Below, in pieces: positions 8,294 to 18,951 of a stretch of 64,000 nt of DNA. Made by a program: the position numbers and the translations under genes. The stretch is from Saccharopolyspora indica (lineage in GTDB: Bacteria; Actinomycetota; Actinomycetes; Mycobacteriales; Pseudonocardiaceae), in the NCBI RefSeq assembly GCF_027853965.1, contig NZ_JAQGLB010000019.1, positions 1 through 64,000 on the forward strand, given 5' to 3'. Each line of letters begins with the position of its first letter. Positions within the stretch are counted from its first letter, which is position 1. The notes below the pieces were generated by a model. The model saw only the letters and a program-made list of their open reading frames with translations, was not told the DNA's origin and did no database searches.

Positions 8294-9232
8294 TCAGCGG
8301 CCGGGTTGTTGCGGCCAGGGCGGTTGCGGCCGGCCCTGACCGGGCGGCGGTGCCTGCGGGTTCGGGCCGGGCTGCGGGGCTCCTGGCTGGAACCACGACG
8401 GTCCGGGTGGCGGTGGGCCGGGTGGCGGTGCCTGCGGGTTCGGACCTGGCGGCCGCGGGCCCGGCGGTGGCGGGCCTCCGTCCGACGTGGACTTCTGCTT
8501 GGCCCGGCCGGCGAAGCCGAGACCCAGCGCCACCACCGCGACGACGCCCAGTCCGATGAGCCACGCCCAGGTCACCCAGCTCGAACCGGAACCGTCGCCC
8601 GGCGGCAACGGCGGCGGCGTCGCGCCGCCCGGCTCCTGGTCCGGAACCTGCGGCGGGTTCAGCGCACCGCTCTCCACCAGCAGCAGCGGAAGTCCCAGCG
8701 CCGCCTGACCGGTGACCGACACCGGCTCCGCGGCCAGCGAGTCCGCGGTGACGCCCAGCTTCACGAAGTCCGACCGCAGCGGCAGCGGCGACAGGTCCGA
8801 GGAGCCCGCCGTCCGGACGTCGGCGGCGTCCAGGTCGTCGTCGGTCGAACCCGCCGCGACGAACACCTCCACCTCGGCCCAGCGCGGGCAGGTGTCGGCC
8901 GGGACGTTCGCGCCGCGGCTGGAGCCCTGACCGGCTTCCCCGCTCGTCCCGTCGACGAGCTTCCAGCCGAAGCAGACCCCGTGCAGCGCCTCGGCCTCGG
9001 CGAGGCCCTGCGCGAGCTGCTCGGCTTCGCTGGGCGTGAACCCCTGGAGCGTCGTGCCGTAGTAGGTCTGGTCGTCGGAGTAGACGGTGGTGTCGTCGGA
9101 GGTGAACTCCTCCTGCGCCGCGTCGCCGCCGAACGCGCCGACGAGCGTGCCGATGATGCCCGCTGCCGCGAAGAAGAGCACCACGACAACGATGACGCCG
9201 ACCCGGCGCTGAGGCCTCGCGGTGTTCGTCAT
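8294..9232 (-). CDS. Two-TM protein with extracytoplasmic domain and Pro-rich tail
   Basis: I do not recognise a named family for this 312-residue protein. A short basic N-terminus is followed by a helix at about 11-33, an acidic presumably extracytoplasmic domain (34-215), a second helix (about 217-238), and a Gly/Pro/Gln-rich tail (245-312). Its ATG overlaps the stop of the DUF4247 gene by four bases (ATGA), and it ends 30 bases before DUF350. It is therefore part of the same operon and probably of the same membrane assembly. Confidence 0.75.
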   Translation of the reverse strand: MTNTARPQRRVGVIVVVVLFFAAAGIIGTLVGAFGGDAAQEEFTSDDTTVYSDDQTYYGTTLQGFTPSEAEQLAQGLAEAEALHGVCFGWKLVDGTSGEAGQGSSRGANVPADTCPRWAEVEVFVAAGSTDDDLDAADVRTAGSSDLSPLPLRSDFVKLGVTADSLAAEPVSVTGQAALGLPLLLVESGALNPPQVPDQEPGGATPPPLPPGDGSGSSWVTWAWLIGLGVVAVVALGLGFAGRAKQKSTSDGGPPPPGPRPPGPNPQAPPPGPPPPGPSWFQPGAPQPGPNPQAPPPGQGRPQPPWPQQPGR

Positions 9233-9666
9233 TTGCCCGCTCCCGGTCCTCTGCCGCGGAAGCTCTCGCCATGCGCGCTCGTCCAGCCCCAGACACCGCC
9301 GACGTGGGTGTGGTAGCGGCGGTAGGCGTGGTCGACGTCCATCACGTGGATCACCGAGCCCTGCGCCTGCGGCTTGATCACCACCGCGTCGCGCGAGTAC
9401 CGCAGGTAGATGCCCGAGGCGTCGTTGTACTGCGACTGCGGCTTCCACTTCGAGCTGATCTGGAAGGCGACCGTGCTCGGCGGCAGCGGGCTGGTGTAGG
9501 CGCGGTTGTCGGAGTCGCCGCTGAGATCCAGGTGCGCCGCGCGGGTGTAGTTGTTCGCGACGTAGCCGCGCGGGCCGCTGCCGGTGGAGAACGCGGTGAC
9601 CAGGCCGACGATCAGCGCGAGCACTGCCGCGGCGCCGGCGATGACGAACCAGAACTTGGGTTTCAC
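9229..9666 (-). CDS. DUF4247 family protein
   Basis: This 145-residue protein has one N-terminal membrane helix (about 5-27), a compact extracytoplasmic domain, and a C-terminus ending FRGRGPGAGK, an ending I recall for DUF4247 members. The GTG start gives VKPKFWFV, four bases after the DUF4178 stop. A longer upstream reading would overlap that gene. Its function is unknown. Its place between DUF4178 and the two-TM/DUF350/spermidine-synthase genes matches a gene neighbourhood recurrent in bacteria. Confidence 0.7.
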   Translation of the reverse strand: MKPKFWFVIAGAAAVLALIVGLVTAFSTGSGPRGYVANNYTRAAHLDLSGDSDNRAYTSPLPPSTVAFQISSKWKPQSQYNDASGIYLRYSRDAVVIKPQAQGSVIHVMDVDHAYRRYHTHVGGVWGWTSAHGESFRGRGPGAGK

Positions 9667-9670
9667 GGCG

Positions 9671-10285
9671 TCAGCTCGCAGCCGGGTAGATGAGCACGTC
9701 GTAGCGGCTGAGCGCCTCGCCGGTGCTGGCTTCCCAGTCGGCGCCGCCGTAGGACTCGAAGCCCAGCAGCGCGCCGTCCGACGACTCGTAGTCGTGGTAG
9801 CGCACGGTGCCGCGCTCGGCCAGCCCGGTGGTGGCCTCGCTGCGGAAGTCCGCGCCGCCGGATTCCTCGGAGTGGTAGGTGCGGCCGCCGAAGGTGATGG
9901 TCTTCGGGCCCGGCTCACCGGCGTCGTCCACCGGCGTCCACAGCGAGAGGATCAGGTCCGGGTCCTCCTCGACGGCCAGCCACACCTGGGTGCCCTTGGC
10001 GTCGTCGAGCAGGTGCTCCGACCAGGTCCAGCCGCCCTCGGACAGGCGCAGCGTGCCGCGCACGGTGAACGACCGGCCGCGCACCTCGACGATGTCACCT
10101 GCCTTGAGCGCGCGCGGATCGCCGCGCAGCGAGTCCTGATCGCCGGTGTGGAACGGATCAGCGGGCGGCTGCGGCTGCGGTTGCGAGGCCGCGCGCTTGG
10201 CGCGCATCCCCATGACCACAGCGACCACCGCGACGATGATCAGCACGATGACGACGATGATCAACGCCGTGACCAGACCGTTCAC
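9671..10285 (-). CDS. DUF4178 domain membrane-anchored protein
   Basis: This 204-residue protein has an N-terminal helix (about 4-27), a basic and Pro/Gln-rich linker, and a beta-rich domain (about 55-200) with the DUF4178 pattern of G-DIVEV-G-SFTVRGTLRLSEGG. The domain's function is not known, although comparative studies have linked it to polyamine-related membrane systems. The start is GTG. It is the first gene of the five-gene operon ending in the spermidine-synthase-like enzyme, and a promoter candidate lies 40-68 bases upstream. Confidence 0.7.
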   Translation of the reverse strand: MNGLVTALIIVVIVLIIVAVVAVVMGMRAKRAASQPQPQPPADPFHTGDQDSLRGDPRALKAGDIVEVRGRSFTVRGTLRLSEGGWTWSEHLLDDAKGTQVWLAVEEDPDLILSLWTPVDDAGEPGPKTITFGGRTYHSEESGGADFRSEATTGLAERGTVRYHDYESSDGALLGFESYGGADWEASTGEALSRYDVLIYPAAS

Positions 10286-10324
10286 CCGTCAGCCCTTCCC
10301 TAGCGCGAGTGTCCGGCACAGAGC

Positions 10325-10353
10325 GTATTAGCGAGCCGCCGACCGGATGACAC
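10325..10353 (-). promoter_or_regulatory. Candidate sigma-A promoter of the DUF4178 operon
   Basis: On the minus strand, a -35-like GTGTCA (10353-10348) is followed after 17 bases by TAATAC (10330-10325). This would place the transcript start about 30 bases before the DUF4178 start. The -10 match is good and the -35 match moderate. Confidence 0.4.
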
Positions 10354-10434
10354 GATCCGCCCAAATCGTGACCAGCATCCCCGGCCCGATGTCGCACGGT
10401 CTGCGACGAGAACGCCGTTTGGCCTGGTCAGGTG

Positions 10435-10478
10435 CCGTGAGTGCTTTGTGGGGCCATAGCACCCCAAAACACTCACGG
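10435..10478. repeat. 44-bp dispersed palindrome, copy 2
   Basis: CCGTGAGTGCTTTGTGGGG and CCCCAAAACACTCACGG face each other around CCATAG. Outer arms (CCGTTTGGC at 10415 and GCCAAAACGG ending at 10498) extend the symmetric region to 84 bp. It lies 78 bases past the 3' end of the trehalose-phosphatase/GH15 gene. Confidence 0.85.
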
Positions 10479-10555
10479 CCCACGACCTGCCAAAACGGCC
10501 GCCACTGCCGAAGCAGCGTGCTCCGCGACCCGCTGCGGGTCGCGGAGCACCCGGG

Positions 10556-13108
<2,553 letters not shown>

Positions 13109-13437
13109 ACTCCTCATCAGGGGCGTGGTCAACGAAGTTCTTTCAGAATGCGGCGTGAGCCGCATGCGGTGCGGGACTCAGCCCGCACCGCCGCGGGTTC
13201 TCAGACGTCGTCTGGCGAGGACAGCCCGTTCGCCGTGTATTGGACATACATAAGAACGGGATCCCGCAGACCAGGCGGCGTCTGAGGTTCCGCCACCGGC
13301 ACCGCCACGCAAACCATTCTGAAACAACTCCAGGTCTGAGGTTGATCGATCCGGTTGCGGTCATCGATGGTGACCGGCCGGTTCCAATCAGTATCGCTGA
13401 AGCTTGGCCGTCCGTGTTGCGGACCAGTCACTCGCAG
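13109..13437. other. 329-bp gap between otsA and the OtsB-GH15 gene
   Basis: I see no gene here. It holds a short palindrome CAGACG-T-CGTCTG (13202-13214), a related broken copy near 13269-13286, and TCTGAGGTT repeated at about 13282 and 13333. It probably contains the promoter of the OtsB-GH15 gene, but no convincing -35/-10 pair was found. Confidence 0.4.
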
Positions 13438-14877
13438 CTATTCCGCAGCAGGCGTGCCCAGAGCTTCGAGGAACGACCGCGCCCAGCGGTCGACATCGTG
13501 CGTGAGCACTTGCCTACGCAGTGCGCGCATCCTACGGCGTCCTTCGGCCTCGTCGATGTCGAGGGCGGCGAGCAGCGCGTCCTTCACGCCGTCGAGGTTG
13601 TGCGGGTTGACCAGGAACGCGCTGGTGAGCTCGGCGGCGGCTCCGGCGAACTCGCTGAGCACCAGCGCGCCGCCCAGGTCGTACCGGCAGGCCACGTACT
13701 CCTTGCAGACCAGGTTCATGCCGTCGCGCACCGGCGTCACCACCATGACGTCGGCGGCGCAGTAGAAGGCGACCAGGTCCTTGCGGTCCACCGAGGTGTG
13801 CAGGTAGTGCACCGCGGGGTGGCCGACGCGGCCGAACTCGCCGTTGATCCGCCCGACCTCGCGCTCGATGTCCTCGCGCATCTGCTTGTAGTGCTCGACG
13901 CGCTCCCGGCTCGGCGTGGCGATCTGGATCATCGTCACGTCCTCGGCCTTGATCTGGCCCTCGGCCAGCAGCTCGTGCATCGCGTGCAGCCGCACGTCGA
14001 TGCCCTTGGTGTAGTCGAGGCGGTCGACGCCGAGCATGATCTTGCGCGGGTTGCCGAGCTCCGCGCGCAGCGCCTTGACCCGCTGCTGGATCTCCTTGGT
14101 GCGGGCCAGCCGGTCGAGCTCGGCGGAGGCGATGGAGATCGGGAACGCGCCCACCCGCACCGTCCGGTCGCCGACCTGCACCACGCCCGGCCGCGAGCGC
14201 ACGCCGACCTGGCCGCGGCTGGGTTCGAAACCGGCCAGCCTGCGGGCCAGCCACAGGAAGTTCTGCGCCCCGCCGGGACGGTGGAAGCCGACCAGGTCGG
14301 CGCCCAGCAGGCCGCGCACTATCTCGGTCCGCCACGGCAGCTGCATGAACAGCTCGGTGGGCGGGAACGGGATGTGCAGGAAGAACCCGATGCGCAGGTC
14401 GGGGCGCAGCTCCCGCAGCATCGCGGGCACCAGCTGCAGCTGGTAGTCCTGCACCCACACCGTCGCGCCCTCGGCGCTGACCTCCGCGGCGGCCTCCGCG
14501 AACCGCTGGTTGACCCGCTGGTAGGCGTGCCACCAGGAGCGGTCGAACACCGGCGGCACCACCACGTCGTGGTAGAGCGGCCACAGCGTGGCGTTCGAGA
14601 AGCCCTCGTAGTACTCGGCGAACTCGGCTGCCGACAGCGGCACCGGGTGCAGCTGCAGGCCGTCGTCGGAGAACGGTTCGACCTCGACGTCGGCCACGCC
14701 GGGCCAGCCGACCCACGCCCCGCGCCTGGCGCGCAGGAACGGTTCCAGCGCGGTGACCAACCCGCCCGGGCTGTGCTTCCAGCGCTCGGTGCCGTCGTCG
14801 AGGCGCTCCAGATCGACCGGTAGCCGGTTGGCGACCACGACGAAGTCCGCTCGGTCGGGCGTGCTGCCCTTGCTCAC
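13438..14877 (-). CDS. otsA: Trehalose-6-phosphate synthase OtsA
   Basis: This 479-residue GT20 glycosyltransferase joins UDP- or GDP-glucose to glucose-6-phosphate, giving trehalose-6-phosphate in the cytoplasm. Recognisable motifs are the N-terminal [15 protein letters not shown] (about 165-170), [11 protein letters not shown] (about 280-290) and [15 protein letters not shown] near 375. The GTG start is preceded by GGAGG. It sits 5' of the trehalose-phosphatase fusion on the same strand, so the two steps of the OtsAB pathway are neighbours, although 329 bases separate them. Trehalose fits the osmotic-stress theme shared with ectABCD. Confidence 0.95.
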   Translation of the reverse strand: MSKGSTPDRADFVVVANRLPVDLERLDDGTERWKHSPGGLVTALEPFLRARRGAWVGWPGVADVEVEPFSDDGLQLHPVPLSAAEFAEYYEGFSNATLWPLYHDVVVPPVFDRSWWHAYQRVNQRFAEAAAEVSAEGATVWVQDYQLQLVPAMLRELRPDLRIGFFLHIPFPPTELFMQLPWRTEIVRGLLGADLVGFHRPGGAQNFLWLARRLAGFEPSRGQVGVRSRPGVVQVGDRTVRVGAFPISIASAELDRLARTKEIQQRVKALRAELGNPRKIMLGVDRLDYTKGIDVRLHAMHELLAEGQIKAEDVTMIQIATPSRERVEHYKQMREDIEREVGRINGEFGRVGHPAVHYLHTSVDRKDLVAFYCAADVMVVTPVRDGMNLVCKEYVACRYDLGGALVLSEFAGAAAELTSAFLVNPHNLDGVKDALLAALDIDEAEGRRRMRALRRQVLTHDVDRWARSFLEALGTPAAE

Positions 14878-15018
14878 CGGTATTCCTCCCGCCGTGTCAA
14901 CTACCTGTCGCGAGGCTAGCTAATCCAGCCAGACCCGGCGTGCTGCGAGCGGGTCAACCCGCACCGCGCGCCTTGCGCCCCTTCCGGGCAACGAACAACG
15001 GCCCGAGGAGATCAATCC

Positions 15019-15062
15019 TGGTGAGCGTTTTTGGTTGCCAGCACAACCGAAAACGCTCACGA
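15019..15062. repeat. 44-bp dispersed palindrome, copy 3 (divergent)
   Basis: GTGAGCGTTTTTGGTTG and CAACCGAAAACGCTCAC surround CCAGCA. The inner part has drifted from the G4/C4 form of the other copies, but the 40-base spacing between GTGAG and CTCAC is identical. It ends two bases before the stop of the ThrE-like gene, on that gene's downstream side. Confidence 0.75.
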
Positions 15063-15064
15063 CC

Positions 15065-16585
15065 CTAATCCAGCCGCCGCTTGGTCGGACGCAGCGGTCC
15101 GGACAGCCGAGGTCCGGAGAACCGCCGCTCCAGCCTGCCCAGCCTGGTGCGCACCGGCTGCGCGAGGTACTCGCCGAGGACGATGCCGGCACCGAGCGCG
15201 AGCCCGATGGCCGCGGCGAGCATCAGCGTGGTCGCCCCGCTCGGGCTGCCGAGCACGGACAGCTCGTACAGACCGCGGTAGGTCGCCAGGCCGGGCAGCA
15301 GCGGCGCGACGCCGGAGACCGCGATCACCAGCGCCGGGATCCGCAGCCGCCGCGCGATGATGCCGCCGGCGAAACCGACCACGGTGGTCGCGATCGCCCC
15401 GGCCAGCACGGTGTGCACGTCGGCCAGCATCAGCACCGCGTGCATCCCGGCGGCGACGGCACCGCCGATCCCGGCGACCAGCAGCGGCCGCGGCGGCGCG
15501 TAGCTGGCGAGCGCGAAGCACGCCGACGTCGACGCACCCGCGAGCACCTGCACCGACAGCGACAGCGCAGCGGGGAGCACCTGAGCCCGCCCGAGGTCGG
15601 TGGCGTCGAGCATGGCCATCGTGTCACCGCCGATGCGCACGGCGATGTAGAGCGACAGCACCACACCGGCGATCAGCCCGGCCGACATCAGCGCGAGTTC
15701 GGCCATCCGGCCCGCGGCGGTCACGTTGTAGCCGGTGATCGCGTCCTGCATCGAACCGACCACGGTCATCCCGGACAGCAGCACGATGATGCCCGCGGCC
15801 ACCGCCAGCTCCGGGCTCTTCAGCCAGCCGAGGGCGAAGAAGGTCATCGCGATGCTGGTGGCGACGGCACCGCCGACGGCCTGCTGGAAGAAGAACGGCA
15901 GGGCCCGCTTGTTCAGCAACCGCCCGATGCGGTCCACCAGCGCGGTCGCGGCGGCAGCGGTCACCGGCAGCATGACCTCGCCGCCACCGCCGCCGAGCAG
16001 CACGGCCAGCGAAGCCGCCATGCCCGCCCAGGCCACGGTGGCCACCCAGCGCGGGAACGGGTGCGGCGCGGTGGTGATCCGGTCGAGTTCGGCGTAGGCC
16101 TCGGAGGCGGAGAGCTCGTTGGCGGTGATCTGGCGCAGCAGCTTCTCGACGTCGGTGAGCCGCGTGTAGTCGATGGAGCGGTTGCGCACCACGCGCAGCG
16201 AGGTGATCGGCGGAACCTCGGTGCCCCGGTAGCAGGAGACGGTGATCGACGTGTAGATCACGTCGACCTCGCAGTGCGGCAGGCCGTAGGCGTTGACGAC
16301 GGCGATGATCGTCGCGGTCACGTCGGAGGCACCGGCACCGCTGGCCATCTGCACCTCGCCGATGCGCAGGCCGAGGTCGAGCACGAGGTGGACGGTGGAT
16401 TCGTCGGGCAGGGCGGGCCCGTAGACGACGTTGCGAACCCCGGGCGGGATGGTGGCCTCCGGGTCGCGCCGCCGCAGCACACCCCGGGCGCGCTGCGTGA
16501 TTCCCAATGCTGCTCTTCCCTCCTGCCGCCCGGGCTTGCGGGCGGTCCGCCGTGCCTGATCTTCCCCTCGGGCATCGCCTGTCAT
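15065..16585 (-). CDS. ThrE-family threonine/serine exporter
   Basis: This 506-residue protein has the two-part structure of ThrE exporters: an N-terminal domain (about 40-290) containing the SGAGASDVTATI and Y.S..V.CYR.. pattern plus helices, followed by a second ThrE2-like set of helices to about 470. About ten hydrophobic helices are visible. Family members export threonine and serine driven by proton motive force. The ATG giving MTGDARGED was chosen; an ATG 12 codons upstream is possible, and neither has a strong ribosome site. The gene stands alone between otsA and tRNA-Thr. Confidence 0.85.
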   Translation of the reverse strand: MTGDARGEDQARRTARKPGRQEGRAALGITQRARGVLRRRDPEATIPPGVRNVVYGPALPDESTVHLVLDLGLRIGEVQMASGAGASDVTATIIAVVNAYGLPHCEVDVIYTSITVSCYRGTEVPPITSLRVVRNRSIDYTRLTDVEKLLRQITANELSASEAYAELDRITTAPHPFPRWVATVAWAGMAASLAVLLGGGGGEVMLPVTAAAATALVDRIGRLLNKRALPFFFQQAVGGAVATSIAMTFFALGWLKSPELAVAAGIIVLLSGMTVVGSMQDAITGYNVTAAGRMAELALMSAGLIAGVVLSLYIAVRIGGDTMAMLDATDLGRAQVLPAALSLSVQVLAGASTSACFALASYAPPRPLLVAGIGGAVAAGMHAVLMLADVHTVLAGAIATTVVGFAGGIIARRLRIPALVIAVSGVAPLLPGLATYRGLYELSVLGSPSGATTLMLAAAIGLALGAGIVLGEYLAQPVRTRLGRLERRFSGPRLSGPLRPTKRRLD

Positions 16586-16740
16586 GAGCTGACCGTTGCA
16601 CCTGAATTCCGTGGCGTCCATCACTGTCCGGCCGCGCCCGTCACCAGCGGCCGAAGCGATGGTCCGCCAGATGCGGCCGAGCCGCTTCCCAACCGGAGCG
16701 GGCGGATGCTTACGATGTCCCCGCACAACACGACGTGCGC

Positions 16741-16816
16741 GCCGCTGTAGCTCAGTTGGTAGAGCGCCCGCCTTGTAAGCGGACGGTCAGGGGTTCGAGT
16801 CCCCTCAGCGGCTCCA
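16741..16816 (+). tRNA. tRNA-Thr (anticodon UGU)
   Basis: The acceptor arms GCCGCTG and CAGCGGC pair perfectly. The D-arm is GCTC/GAGC, the anticodon loop is CTTGTAA (anticodon TGT reading ACA codons), and the T-arm contains GGTTCGAGTCC. The 3' CCA is encoded at 16814-16816. A TACGAT hexamer about 25-30 bases upstream may be the -10 element. Confidence 0.96.
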
Positions 16817-16938
16817 AAGGTACCTGACCAGGCCTTTTGATGAAGCCCGAGCGGCCTGTCAGGTGCAGCACACAGCACCCCGCCCGATCATGCCGAGCGG
16901 GGCATCAGTCCCTTGAGCCGCGGGTGCCCCTCACCTGG

Positions 16939-18090
16939 TCACCTCGTCGCCTGGACGAGGGCGTGGGTGCCGTTGGTCCGCCACGTCGCGTCGTGGTCGC
17001 CGAGGGCTTCGAGCGCCTGCCGGTCCAGGCCGACCACCACCTCGGACTTCAGGACGCGCAGTGCCGCCACCGGTCCCGGGAAGTGGGCCGTGGCGGCCGC
17101 GAACGGTGTCGTCGCGGGCCAGTGCCGGTCCCCGACCAGGCGCCGGTAGTTCAGGTCGCCCTTCATGATCGTGACCGCGGCCGAGGCGAACTCCGCGCGC
17201 AGGTCGTCCGGCATGGCGTGGAAGTCCAGCGGTGCGCAGAAGAACGGGTGAGCGCGCACCTCGATCCGGCCGTCGCGCAGTCCGTCCCAGACGCGCTGTC
17301 CGACGGCGGCAGCCTCGCCGTCGAGCACGAGGAGGTGCCGCAGCACCTCGAGCACGTCGGCGGGCGTGGCGTCGGAGACGTAGTACGGGTTCGGTTTGAC
17401 CTGCAAGACGACGCGGTTCGCGCGGCCGGTCATCAGCAGGTGGTCGATCAGCACCAGGTCCGCGGCGAGCTCACCTGCGGAGTTGTCGGCGACGAGCTGA
17501 ACCGGACCGGCCTCGTCGAACAGCGACCAGAACGGTCCGCCCTCGTCCGCCACCAGCGCGGACGACGCCCTCGTGGTGCCCGCCGACAGCTGGAAGGCCA
17601 GATCGGCCCGGTTTCCCCACACGGCCGCCTGCAGCACCGCGGTGTCGCGCTCGGCAGCATCGAGACCCTGAAGGGCGTCGAAGGACTTCAGGGTCTCCGC
17701 CGTGGCCGCGTTGCGCAGCTCGGCCTGCTTCATCGGCGCGAACGGATCCACCCCCTGCCACGGTCCGGGTGTGAAGTAGCCGGTGGCGGCGAGCAGCTTG
17801 CGGAAGAAGTAGCTCTCCGCCCACAGGAAGGGGCATTCGGACCACGGCCGCCCGATCCGCTCACTCGTCCAGGCCTGCCACGCGCTGTGGTCGGGCGCCA
17901 CGTCGTCGAGCGGTTCGACGACTCCCCCGGTCGTCTCCCGCAGCAGCTCCGCCAGCCTGCCGCGCGTCCCGGCGCTGTACGGGAATGCCGCGCACAGCTG
18001 GTCGATCATCACCGGGTGCCGCTCGTGGAACACCTTCCAGGCGAACGTTCCGGCTTCACCGATCCCGACCAGCGGCGCTTCCGGCTCCAT
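16939..18090 (-). CDS. DUF89/ARMT1-type damage-control phosphatase
   Basis: This 383-residue protein carries the metal-dependent phosphatase signatures of the DUF89 family: a DNSAGEL motif (about 195-201), K-NPYYVSD (about 228-236) and KGDLNYRR (about 313-320). Family members hydrolyse damaged or excess phosphometabolites such as sugar phosphates, using Mn2+/Ni2+-type ions. The substrate cannot be given here. The start at 18090 was preferred over 18102 because GGGAG lies five bases before it. It is a single minus-strand gene between the tRNA and a membrane-protein gene. Confidence 0.85.
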   Translation of the reverse strand: MEPEAPLVGIGEAGTFAWKVFHERHPVMIDQLCAAFPYSAGTRGRLAELLRETTGGVVEPLDDVAPDHSAWQAWTSERIGRPWSECPFLWAESYFFRKLLAATGYFTPGPWQGVDPFAPMKQAELRNAATAETLKSFDALQGLDAAERDTAVLQAAVWGNRADLAFQLSAGTTRASSALVADEGGPFWSLFDEAGPVQLVADNSAGELAADLVLIDHLLMTGRANRVVLQVKPNPYYVSDATPADVLEVLRHLLVLDGEAAAVGQRVWDGLRDGRIEVRAHPFFCAPLDFHAMPDDLRAEFASAAVTIMKGDLNYRRLVGDRHWPATTPFAAATAHFPGPVAALRVLKSEVVVGLDRQALEALGDHDATWRTNGTHALVQATR

Positions 18091-18160
18091 GAGCGCTCCC
18101 ATCCCGTTCTGCCCGAACCACGCGGCCGAACATAGACCGGCTCGCCGCGATTCGCCCGGA

Positions 18161-18724
18161 CTACCCGGCAGTCTCGTTGCGCAGCGCGAGCGGTGCCAGC
18201 GCGACGAGCACGCACAGCGCAGCGATGGGCAGCAGGTCCAGCGTGATCAGCGGCAGGGCGGAACCGGCGAAGAGCAGCACCGGCCCCCACCACGCGAGCT
18301 TCTCCGCCCGGGCGCACAGGATCGTCAACGCCAGCAGGCCGACGTACATCAGGGGTGGCCCGGCGATGTAGAAAACCGCTTGAGCGCCCGGAATCTCGCT
18401 GAACCGGGCGGTGATCGCGTTCATCTCCGCCTTGTCGGCGGCCAGCAGGCCTGCCACGACGTCGACCGCGAACTGAACCGCCGCGGTCGCCGCACCGGCG
18501 AGCGTAACGACGGTCCAGAAGGTGCGGGAGCGGGCGGCCAGTTCCCGCCGCACCCCGAGGACCGCGGGCACGAGGAGGGCGAGGCCGATGAGCTCGAGGA
18601 TGTGCGCGACCTGCCAGTCGAGGCCGGGACCGTACTGGCCGTCCATCCGGCCGACCAGCCGCGCGATCCCGTATCCGGCGAAGCACAGCGGCGCTGCGAG
18701 AAGACATGCCCGGGAGAAGGTCAT
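18161..18724 (-). CDS. Six-TM membrane protein (DUF4386-like)
   Basis: This 187-residue, very hydrophobic protein has about six predicted helices. The pattern resembles DUF4386/general small integral membrane proteins, but I cannot assign it firmly. It begins at the ATG giving MTFSRACLLAAP; upstream reading frames look non-coding. No catalytic motif is visible. It lies on the same strand as the flavin monooxygenase but about 230 bases further downstream, beyond two palindromes, so it probably has its own transcript. Confidence 0.6.
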   Translation of the reverse strand: MTFSRACLLAAPLCFAGYGIARLVGRMDGQYGPGLDWQVAHILELIGLALLVPAVLGVRRELAARSRTFWTVVTLAGAATAAVQFAVDVVAGLLAADKAEMNAITARFSEIPGAQAVFYIAGPPLMYVGLLALTILCARAEKLAWWGPVLLFAGSALPLITLDLLPIAALCVLVALAPLALRNETAG

Positions 18725-18883
18725 GCACCGACACTGGCCGGGGAAGGCCGTGCAGACATCGGGGTTTTCCCCGGACGGATCCGGAAGCGCGGTCAGGGAA
18801 GGCCTGGACGAGCGGCGGTTCACCGCCGGGCCCGAGGGGTCGGTCAGCCGTCCTCGTCTCCCGACCGGCGTCGTGATCGCGTG

Positions 18884-18943
18884 CGATTTCGCGCGAAATC
18901 GGCATCTTCCACGCCTGGCGAGCGGCGATTTCGCGCGAAACCG
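18884..18943. repeat. Pair of TTTCGCGCGAAA palindromes
   Basis: CGATTTCGCGCGAAATCG (18884-18901) is a perfect 18-bp palindrome. A second copy with one mismatch is at 18926-18943. They lie just after the stop of the flavin monooxygenase gene (18952). Related palindromes occur at 41177 and as a pair at 47216 and 47252. Confidence 0.8.
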
Positions 18944-18951
18944 CCACGGTC

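Noticed and set aside
88-10285. The K+ channel at 88-582 as part of the DUF350/spermidine system
   Set aside because: 2TM channels are sometimes neighbours of DUF350 genes, but here znuABC and the LacI/ATPase pair lie in between, so a link is not supported.
16621-16878. ORF reading through the complement of tRNA-Thr
   Set aside because: The product contains GTRTPDRPLTRRALYQLSYSG, a well-known false ORF on the antisense strand of tRNA genes; the tRNA itself is clear.
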